NCBI GenBank assembly: GCA_964345825.1
Contig: CAYFSI010000019.1
Coordinates: 1 to 19,999, forward strand
DNA: 19,999 nucleotides
Origin: JAAYDH01 sp964345825
Lineage (GTDB): Bacteria; Bacillota_I; Bacilli_A; RFN20; CAG-826
Reading direction: 5' to 3'
Below the pieces are notes generated by a model. It was not told the origin of the DNA and made no database searches. It was given only the letters and a program-made list of their open reading frames with translations. The translations under genes were made by a program, and so were the position numbers. This document shows positions 15,068 through 19,999 of the stretch, piece after piece (position 1 is the first letter of the stretch; each line of letters begins with the position of its first letter).

Positions 15068-15847
15068 TTATTTTTTCGTAATTTGCTTAATGGAATTATC
15101 ATTTATAAGGGAAGCTGGTTTCTTCCGTTTTTTCTTTTTAAAAACGCCAAATATAATTTTTGAATGATCTTTAATTTTCTGTTTTTCCTTATCTAGTTTT
15201 GCTTTTTTAACTTCTTTCTTTTGATTTTTATATTCATTGGTCAACCGTTCGACATATTGTTCAGTTTTTGTTAGTTCCTTTTTCTCTGCTTTAACGCCCA
15301 TTATCTTATTTGAAATCTTTTCAAGAGGATTATCAAATTTAGAGAGTATATAGCTCTTAGGATCAGCTAGCATTTCGAATTTTGCAAAATCCATGCTTAA
15401 AGCAGTCATCAGCATGTTCGAGTATTTATTGTACGCGATGCGAACTAGCTCAAATAATATTTGAACAAGAAAGAAAGTGATTGATACAGCAGAAATAATA
15501 ATATCTAAATCGCTGGGTCTTCGTTGAACGAATTCAACTATTACAACAACAATCATGATTGCATTAGCAAGATATTTTGATATTTTAATTCCTTGTTTGG
15601 TTCCTAATACTTTTTTATCTTTCTTATTTCGGTATGTTGTTAAATAGAAAATGAAACCAAATAATGACATTAATGTTAAAAAGCAATAAATAATAAGATA
15701 AACAATGTGGTTTAAATTAGTGTAAATTTTTAATCCATAAAGACATAAGAAAATTATCTGAACAACAATTGTTATCCAAAAAGAAACTCGTTGCAGATCT
15801 CTAATTGTTTTATCGACCACTGCAGTAGTCCGTTCAATAATTATCAT
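15068..15847 (-). CDS. Unknown four-helix membrane protein with Lys-rich C-terminal tail
   Basis: I do not recognise this 259-residue protein. It has a short polar N-terminus (about 1-20), four predicted membrane helices (about 22-40, 47-71, 92-107 and 115-137), then a cytoplasmic C-terminal half. That half has an amphipathic stretch (about 140-185) and a very Lys/Glu-rich, probably coiled-coil segment (about 186-232), followed by the basic cluster FKKKKRKK (236-243). No catalytic motif is visible. The gene starts six bases after the ispG stop, with no good Shine-Dalgarno, so it is probably translated from the ispG message. The linkage may reflect co-transcription only. The basic tail could bind membrane lipid or nucleic acid, but this is a guess. 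The bidirectional terminator closes the unit. Confidence 0.8.
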   Translation of the reverse strand: MIIIERTTAVVDKTIRDLQRVSFWITIVVQIIFLCLYGLKIYTNLNHIVYLIIYCFLTLMSLFGFIFYLTTYRNKKDKKVLGTKQGIKISKYLANAIMIVVVIVEFVQRRPSDLDIIISAVSITFFLVQILFELVRIAYNKYSNMLMTALSMDFAKFEMLADPKSYILSKFDNPLEKISNKIMGVKAEKKELTKTEQYVERLTNEYKNQKKEVKKAKLDKEKQKIKDHSKIIFGVFKKKKRKKPASLINDNSIKQITKK

Positions 15848-15853
15848 ATCTTG

Positions 15854-16921
15854 TTACATCTTTTCAATTTCGGAAACAAGAGTTACGAAAGCTAGTTCTT
15901 CGGGAACCTTTTTTATGACCCTATCTTTTTTAAAGATGACATATTCATGATTTCCACCGGCAATTCCAATGTCAGCATTTTTAGCTTCGCCTGGTCCGTT
16001 AACCACACACCCCATGACAGCGACGTGGATTGGCTTATTTACTTTTTCAAGATATTCCATGACTCTTTCCGCTAATTTCAATACATTTACTTGAGTTCTT
16101 CCACATGTTGGACACGCCACGAGCGTGGGGTAATTTGGATACAAATCTAGGTCGTGCAATAATCTTTTAGCAGCGATAATTTCATCACGAGGATCCCCAG
16201 AAATAGAAATGCGAATTGTATCTCCAATTCCATCCAATAATAGTGGCGCTAATCCAGCTGAACTACGGATAAGAGAAAGATCTTTATATCCTGCTTCGGT
16301 TATTCCAAGATGGAGTGGATAAGAGAATGTTTCGGCTGCTAAACGATTCGCAGCAATTGTTTCACGAACATTTGACCCCTTTAAGGAAATAGCGATGTCA
16401 AAGAAATTGAGACTCTCTAAAATCTCAACATGTTTTTTTGCTGAATTAACCAAATCAACTCCAGTATAATTGTGAGAGTAATCGTGAATTGTTTTATCTA
16501 AAGAGCCAGAGTTTACTCCGATACGGATTGGAATGTGTTTTTCTTTTGCCATGTCGACAACTTTTTTTACATTGTCTAAAGATCCGATATTTCCGGGATT
16601 AATTCTTATTTTATCTACGCCATTTTCCATCGCTAGCAAAGCTAGACGATAGTCAAAGTGAATATCTGCTACAAGAGGAATATTTATACGTTTTTTTATT
16701 TCGTAAATAGCTTCAGCATCAGCTGTGTCCATAATTGAGACGCGCATTAAATCAGCGCCAAGAGAGGCACATTCATTGATTTGATTAACCACTAAATCAA
16801 CTTTTTCAGTTTTGATGTTGCACATCGATTGAATTAAAACATGATCCTGGCCACCAAGAGTGATATTTCCAATTTTGATACTACGAGTTTCTGTTCGAGA
16901 ATTCATGTCAACATTATACAT
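15854..16921 (-). CDS. ispG: (E)-4-hydroxy-3-methylbut-2-enyl-diphosphate synthase IspG
   Basis: IspG (GcpE), 355 residues from the first ATG, converts MEcPP to HMBPP in the MEP isoprenoid pathway with a 4Fe-4S cluster. The N-terminal TIM barrel (about 15-260) is followed by the cluster domain with CPTCGR (Cys270, Cys273) and GCVVNGPGE (Cys305, Glu312). Two starts are possible: ATG 16921, or ATG 16906 (residue 6). A strong -10 TATAAT lies across codons 2 and 3 of the longer form, with TAGACT 18 bases upstream, which places the transcription start at or beside the ATG at 16906; the message may thus be leaderless and the protein 350 residues. It is co-oriented with the downstream membrane gene. 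IspH, the next enzyme, is 2 kb away. Confidence 0.95.
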   Translation of the reverse strand: MYNVDMNSRTETRSIKIGNITLGGQDHVLIQSMCNIKTEKVDLVVNQINECASLGADLMRVSIMDTADAEAIYEIKKRINIPLVADIHFDYRLALLAMENGVDKIRINPGNIGSLDNVKKVVDMAKEKHIPIRIGVNSGSLDKTIHDYSHNYTGVDLVNSAKKHVEILESLNFFDIAISLKGSNVRETIAANRLAAETFSYPLHLGITEAGYKDLSLIRSSAGLAPLLLDGIGDTIRISISGDPRDEIIAAKRLLHDLDLYPNYPTLVACPTCGRTQVNVLKLAERVMEYLEKVNKPIHVAVMGCVVNGPGEAKNADIGIAGGNHEYVIFKKDRVIKKVPEELAFVTLVSEIEKM

Positions 16922-16942
16922 TACTAGTAATGCAATAGTCTA
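16913..16942 (-). promoter_or_regulatory. Promoter for ispG overlapping its annotated 5' end
   Basis: On the minus strand, TAGACT (16942-16937) and a perfect TATAAT (16918-16913) are 18 bases apart. The predicted start, six to eight bases on, falls at about 16906, the A of the second in-frame ATG. No Shine-Dalgarno sequence precedes either ATG. Confidence 0.6.
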
Positions 16943-16951
16943 AAAATATGT

Positions 16952-16979
16952 TTGCATATTCTATTATCTATGATAAGAT
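16952..16979 (+). promoter_or_regulatory. Promoter for rpmG
   Basis: TTGCAT (16952-16957) is followed after 16 bases by TAAGAT (16974-16979), which has the extended -10 TGA just before it. Start is predicted near 16986, ahead of AAGGAG at 16993-16998. Confidence 0.6.
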
Positions 16980-17010
16980 AAAAAACGACTTTAAGGAGAC
17001 AAGTAGTAGT

Positions 17011-17175
17011 ATGGCAAAAGATGATCGAATCTCATTGACATTAAAATGCAATGAATGTGGCGAAGAGAACTATCTCACATCCAAAAATAAAAAGCATAAA
17101 CCAGATCGTTTGGAGTTAAAGAAATATTGCCCAGTGTGCAAAAAGATGACACTCCATCGTGAGAAAAAGAAATAA
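17011..17175 (+). CDS. rpmG: 50S ribosomal protein bL33
   Basis: A 54-residue bL33 protein of the large ribosomal subunit, of the zinc-binding (C+) form: CNEC and CPVC supply four cysteines. The frame extends upstream to 16948, but the ATG at 17011 is right: AAGGAG (16993-16998) precedes it and MAKDDRISLTLKC matches bL33 N-termini (here longer by a few residues than the commonest MRVNITLAC form). It is a single-gene unit with its own promoter and terminator. Zinc-free paralogues exist in many Firmicutes under zinc limitation; none is seen here. Confidence 0.95.
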   Translation: MAKDDRISLTLKCNECGEENYLTSKNKKHKPDRLELKKYCPVCKKMTLHREKKK

Positions 17176-17176
17176 A

Positions 17177-17200
17177 AGATAGGCTAAGCCTATTTTTTAT
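17177..17200 (+). terminator. Terminator after rpmG
   Basis: ATAGGC (17179-17184) pairs with GCCTAT (17188-17193) around TAA, followed by a run of T. It starts just after the rpmG stop codon. Confidence 0.85.
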
Positions 17201-17215
17201 TATTAAGAGAAACAA

Positions 17216-17845
17216 ATGAAAGTTGTGCCTTTTCTTTATAACGATAAAGACGAATTATTTTCCAATTGCTACCTGGCGATAGACAATAAATCCTCTTGCG
17301 TTATTATTGACCCATCATGTGATTATGATGGTGTAATTAATTACATTGCTAGAAATCATTTGGTATGTCGCGGCATTCTTCTAACGCATTCTCATTTTGA
17401 CCACATGCGTGGAATTGATCGTACCGTCAAAGCGTTGAATGTTCCACTTTTTGTTTCTTTTGGTGATGAAGACGGCTTAATGGACACTAGACTCAATTGT
17501 TCTTCGATGAGCAACTGTCATTATGTGGTTCAAACTAAGCCTGTTCTTGTCAGCGATCAAGAAGTGCTTGAATTGTTAGAAGAACCAATCCAAGTTATTA
17601 GCACTCCTTTTCATACCAAAGGGTCAGTGTGCTATTACATAGCAAAGAACAACTTATTATTTTCTGGAGACACTTTATTTCTTGGTTCTATTGGTAGAAG
17701 CGACTTACCATCTTCTGTTGGAAGAGAAAAAAGACACTCATTATCGAAACTTTTTGAGCTTCCTGATGAGACAAAAGTTTTTCCCGGTCACGGACTAACT
17801 ACAACATTGGGGTTTGAGCGGAAGCTAAATCCGTTTATTAAATAG
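17216..17845 (+). CDS. Metallo-beta-lactamase fold hydrolase, glyoxalase II-like (YqgX type)
   Basis: A 209-residue member of the MBL-fold superfamily. The dinuclear metal signature THSHFDH gives His58, His60, Asp62 and His63; further ligands are His133 (STPFHTKGS), Asp152 (SGDTLF) and His192 (PGHG). The block SIGRSDLP is typical of small bacterial glyoxalase II-like hydrolases such as Bacillus YqgX, which act on glutathione- or bacillithiol-type thioesters. The exact substrate cannot be read from the sequence. Its ribosome binding site is weak (AAGAGA at 17205-17210). It follows the rpmG terminator by 16 bases, so it either relies on read-through or has a promoter I cannot see. It ends 47 bases before efp. 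Confidence 0.9.
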   Translation: MKVVPFLYNDKDELFSNCYLAIDNKSSCVIIDPSCDYDGVINYIARNHLVCRGILLTHSHFDHMRGIDRTVKALNVPLFVSFGDEDGLMDTRLNCSSMSNCHYVVQTKPVLVSDQEVLELLEEPIQVISTPFHTKGSVCYYIAKNNLLFSGDTLFLGSIGRSDLPSSVGREKRHSLSKLFELPDETKVFPGHGLTTTLGFERKLNPFIK

Positions 17846-17862
17846 CAATTATTTGCTATAAT
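17842..17862 (+). promoter_or_regulatory. efp promoter (extended -10) overlapping a dyad
   Basis: TGCTATAAT (17854-17862) is a perfect extended -10 element; the -35 region (TTTATT) is weak. ATAGCAA (17842-17848) and TTGCTAT (17853-17859) form a 7-bp dyad with a four-base loop. The dyad begins in the stop codon of the upstream gene and covers the -10, so it may act as a weak terminator, an operator, or both. Confidence 0.65.
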
Positions 17863-17892
17863 GAATAAGATTTTTAAGAAAGGGTTAACATT

Positions 17893-18450
17893 ATGGTAAA
17901 TGTAACAGAATTAAGACCAGGAAATTTCTTCCTAGAAGAAGGCAATATTTATCAGGTTCAAGATATTCTTTTAAACAAAACCGCTATGAGAAAAATGGTG
18001 GCTAAGCTTAAGGTAAAGAATTTAAGAAGTGGTGCAATCGTTGAAATTTCGCGAAATAGTGGATACATGATTGAAACCATTCGACTTGATAAACGCCAAA
18101 TGCAGTATTTATATGATACCGGCGACTTTTTAGTCTTCATGGATCAAGAGAACTATGATCAAATCGAAGTCCCTCACAGCCGTCTTGAATGGGAGAAACA
18201 ATTCCTAAAAGGCGATGAAATTGTGGAAATCACCTCTTATGAAGGGGAAATCATTGGTATTAACTTACCAGCTAAAGTAACACTAAAGATTACGGCTTGT
18301 GAACCAGCAGTTAGAGGCGATACAGTTAATAAAGCGATGAAGGATGCTACGCTTGAAACTGGATTAAAGATTAGAGTTCCACTTTTCATCAATGAAGGTG
18401 AAGTTGTCAGTGTCCGCACTGATAACGGAAGCTATGATGGCAGGGCTTAA
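17893..18450 (+). CDS. efp: Elongation factor P, with unmodifiable (mycoplasma-like) tip loop
   Basis: A 185-residue EF-P with the usual three beta-barrel domains; it rescues ribosomes stalled at polyproline. The domain I tip loop normally reads HVKPGKG, whose second Lys (Lys32 in Bacillus numbering) carries the activating modification. Here the same positions read LNKTAMR, so position 32 is Met followed by Arg33, with no length change. From memory, Mycoplasma EF-P proteins have a very similar NKTAMR loop, which supports a Tenericutes-like ancestry. Elsewhere the protein is standard (MQYLYDTGD, VFMD, and C-terminal GDTVNKA and FINEGEVV). AAAGGG lies nine bases before the ATG. YneF follows after three bases. 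Confidence 0.96.
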   Translation: MVNVTELRPGNFFLEEGNIYQVQDILLNKTAMRKMVAKLKVKNLRSGAIVEISRNSGYMIETIRLDKRQMQYLYDTGDFLVFMDQENYDQIEVPHSRLEWEKQFLKGDEIVEITSYEGEIIGINLPAKVTLKITACEPAVRGDTVNKAMKDATLETGLKIRVPLFINEGEVVSVRTDNGSYDGRA

Positions 18451-18453
18451 TCT

Positions 18454-18681
18454 ATGATGGAAGTCCAAATATACTTGTTCGTTATTTATCTCGTTGTGGC
18501 ATTAATCGGTGGCGTAGCAGCAGGATATTTCCTCGCTCGATTTATTTTCAAAAGAGAGCTCAAAAAGAACCCTCCAGTGAATGAAAAGATGATTCGTGTC
18601 ATGCTCACTCAAATGGGTCGAAAGCCAAGCGAGAAGCAGGTTCGTGAAATCATGAACAGCATGAACAACGCTAATAAGTAA
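18454..18681 (+). CDS. YneF family (UPF0154) small membrane protein
   Basis: A 75-residue protein with one N-terminal membrane helix (about 5-30, ending in a basic FKRELKKN stop-transfer stretch) and a conserved cytoplasmic part containing NPPVNEKMIRVMLTQMGRKP. This matches the UPF0154/YneF family of Firmicutes and Mollicutes, whose function is unknown. It starts three bases after the efp stop, so it is probably in the efp transcript; a second ATG immediately follows the first. The Shine-Dalgarno (AGGG at 18442-18445) is weak. It ends ahead of a strong terminator. Confidence 0.92.
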   Translation: MMEVQIYLFVIYLVVALIGGVAAGYFLARFIFKRELKKNPPVNEKMIRVMLTQMGRKPSEKQVREIMNSMNNANK

Positions 18682-18694
18682 ACGTTTAAAAATC

Positions 18695-18721
18695 AGCTCT
18701 CAGTAGTGAGGGCTTTTTTTA
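18695..18721 (+). terminator. Terminator after the efp-yneF unit
   Basis: AGCTCTCA (18695-18702) pairs with TGAGGGCT (18707-18714, one G-T pair) and is followed by a run of eight T bases counting the last stem base. Confidence 0.9.
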
Positions 18722-18723
18722 TG

Positions 18724-18750
18724 GAAAAGAAAAGCCTATCATAGATAGGC
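18724..18750 (-). terminator. Terminator of plsY
   Basis: On the minus strand GCCTATC and GATAGGC form a 7-bp stem with a three-base loop, followed by TTTTCTTTT. It lies about 30 bases past the plsY stop codon. Confidence 0.8.
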
Positions 18751-18781
18751 AGTTACTTAAAAACTACTAATTATTTACTAT

Positions 18782-19546
18782 TTATTTCATCCAGGAAATC
18801 TTTCGCTCCGTGCCAGCTTTAAGTCTTTTAATGTTTTCAGAATGACGGATGATGACAATGACTGTGTGAAAAGAAAGGACAGAAGCGAATATCCATGAGA
18901 TCAATAGATTTGGTCCGTACGTTGGTAATGAATACAAATTTGGTGGAATAATACCCGCCATGCAAAGAACGGCCCAAACCCACGCTAAGAGTGTGCAGCA
19001 AATTGGGGCGATAATGCTAGCTAGAGAAACATGTTTGCTAATTTTGAGAATTGCAAAATATAGGATTCCGGGAATAAAGCCGACCATCCAAGAGGTAAAA
19101 AGAACAGAACCAGCATATACCGCAACACCTTTTCCACCTTTAAAATGAGCGAAGATTGGCCAGCAATGTCCGACCATGCAACCTATGGTTGCAACCCAGT
19201 AAACCGGCCAAGGAATGACATATGAAAAATTCATTCCAAAACTATTGACATTATTCGCAGCAGCAACAAGGCTTTGACCATTATCAAAAGGTATACGGGA
19301 AAATATGAACCAACAAAGCCACACAGAAAGCCCAGCTTTGAACATATCAATGAGCATAACTAATAAGCCGATTTTCTTTCCCCATAGTCTTCCGGCATTT
19401 GTGCCACCAGCATTGCGGGAGCCATAATCACGAGGATCTTGGTTGAAAAAAGCTTTTCCAATCCAAACAGAGGATGGGATAGAGCCTAGTAAATATCCAA
19501 CCACTAGGCAGAATAATATTGCTAATATATTATATAATATATTCAT
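18782..19546 (-). CDS. plsY: Glycerol-3-phosphate acyltransferase PlsY
   Basis: A 254-residue integral membrane acyltransferase that uses acyl-phosphate (from PlsX) to acylate glycerol-3-phosphate, the first step of phospholipid synthesis. The three family motifs are present: GSIPSSVWIGK with GSRNAGGTNAGR (about 22-53), GHCWPIFAHFKGGKGVA (about 126-142) and a C-terminal RHSENIKRLKAGTE. Several hydrophobic segments fit the usual multi-helix topology. It is longer than the common 190-220 residues; the extra residues lie mainly between the first and second motif (about 80-110) and near 195-215. GAGGG lies six bases before the ATG. It diverges from parE; in Bacillus plsY (yneS) and parE are also neighbours. 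Confidence 0.95.
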   Translation of the reverse strand: MNILYNILAILFCLVVGYLLGSIPSSVWIGKAFFNQDPRDYGSRNAGGTNAGRLWGKKIGLLVMLIDMFKAGLSVWLCWFIFSRIPFDNGQSLVAAANNVNSFGMNFSYVIPWPVYWVATIGCMVGHCWPIFAHFKGGKGVAVYAGSVLFTSWMVGFIPGILYFAILKISKHVSLASIIAPICCTLLAWVWAVLCMAGIIPPNLYSLPTYGPNLLISWIFASVLSFHTVIVIIRHSENIKRLKAGTERKISWMK

Positions 19547-19573
19547 AATTTACCCTCGTTTTCCTATCTTTTT

Positions 19574-19601
19574 ATTCTACTAAATAACTTTATATTTGCA
19601 A
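19574..19601 (-). promoter_or_regulatory. plsY promoter
   Basis: On the minus strand TTGCAA (19601-19596) and TAGAAT (19579-19574) are 16 bases apart. Predicted start near 19567 leaves a short leader with the GAGGG ribosome binding site. Confidence 0.55.
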
Positions 19602-19612
19602 CTTAATTTGTA

Positions 19613-19618
19613 TATAAT
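19613..19618 (+). promoter_or_regulatory. parE promoter -10 box
   Basis: A perfect TATAAT lies 26 bases before the parE ATG, with TG four bases ahead of it. The -35 region is poor (TTATAT at 19590-19595). GGAGG (19631-19635) is the ribosome binding site. Confidence 0.5.
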
Positions 19619-19644
19619 TAAGAGCGATTGGGAGGTAGTGGGTA

Positions 19645-19999
19645 ATGGACGAACAAAAAAACAAATCTTTAAAGTACACCGCTGATGACATTCACATCCT
19701 CCAAGGTCTTGAGGGTGTAAGAAAAAGACCAGCCATGTATATTGGCTCAACAAATACAAGTGGACTTCATCATTTAGTGTGGGAAGTTATTGATAACGCT
19801 GTTGATGAGGCTCTCTCTGGATTCGGCGATAAAATTATTGTAACCATCTATAAAGATGGTTCTTGTTCAGTTCAAGATGAGGGAAGAGGCATTCCAACTG
19901 GAATTAATAAAGAAACTGGTAAGCCAGCTGTTGAGATCGTTTTCTCTGAACTACACGCTGGTGGAAAATTTAGTAGTGCTGTCTATAAAAGTGCTGGTG
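19645..19999 (+). CDS. parE: DNA topoisomerase IV subunit B ParE, 5' part
   Basis: The first 118 residues of a GHKL-type topoisomerase subunit run off the right edge. Seen are ILQGLEGVRKRPAMYIGST, the Bergerat N-box EVIDNAVDEA, DEGRGIPTGI and FSELHAGGKF. Topoisomerase IV uses ATP to decatenate daughter chromosomes with ParC. The choice of ParE over GyrB rests on GKPAVEIVFSELHAGG, closer to ParE (GyrB usually has PAVEVIMTVLHAGG), and on the plsY neighbour, which flanks parE-parC in Bacillus. The gyrase alternative is less likely but cannot be fully excluded without the C-terminus. ParC is expected just outside the window. Confidence 0.88.
   Translation, partial: MDEQKNKSLKYTADDIHILQGLEGVRKRPAMYIGSTNTSGLHHLVWEVIDNAVDEALSGFGDKIIVTIYKDGSCSVQDEGRGIPTGINKETGKPAVEIVFSELHAGGKFSSAVYKSAG

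Overview
This window is a chromosomal housekeeping segment of an uncultured, low-GC Firmicute, most likely from the Bacilli/Tenericutes border (RF39- or Erysipelotrichia-like). The evidence is strong AGGAGG ribosome binding sites, AT-rich DNA, the Bacilli-type gene order ybeY-cdd-era-recO-glyS-dnaG-rpoD-trmK-nif3, a single-chain GlyRS, and an EF-P whose tip loop resembles the mycoplasma type. TGA acts as a stop (cdd, second sigma gene), so the code is standard and not Mycoplasma code 4. Two N runs (10 and 100 bases) suggest a scaffolded draft or metagenome assembly.

Layout: dnaK (3' part) and dnaJ form a chaperone operon closed by a terminator at 2442. A membrane protein follows with an intact C39 peptidase domain and six predicted membrane helices but no ATPase domain; its Shine-Dalgarno sequence can pair with an upstream anti-SD. 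Next come ybeY-cdd-era-recO (RNA maturation, pyrimidine salvage, ribosome assembly, DNA repair). A clear promoter at 6259 starts the operon glyS-dnaG-rpoD-rpoD2-trmK-nif3, which holds two adjacent full-length primary-type sigma factors. This operon runs tail-to-tail into ispH (minus, broken by the 100-N gap). ispH diverges from nfo (endonuclease IV) around a perfect 14-bp palindrome.

After a bidirectional terminator lie an unknown four-helix membrane protein and ispG on the minus strand. ispG and ispH together indicate the MEP isoprenoid pathway. The plus strand then carries rpmG (bL33), a glyoxalase II-like metallo-beta-lactamase protein, efp and a YneF-family protein. plsY (minus) and the start of parE (plus) diverge at the right edge, keeping the plsY/parE neighbourhood known from Bacillus.

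No tRNA, rRNA, CRISPR array, insertion sequence or phage gene was seen. The longest intergenic stretch is about 100 bases. The best candidates for something undescribed are the ATPase-less C39 membrane protein with its sequestered RBS, the tandem sigma-70 pair with RGRP (AT-hook-like) N-termini, and the unknown membrane protein coupled to ispG.
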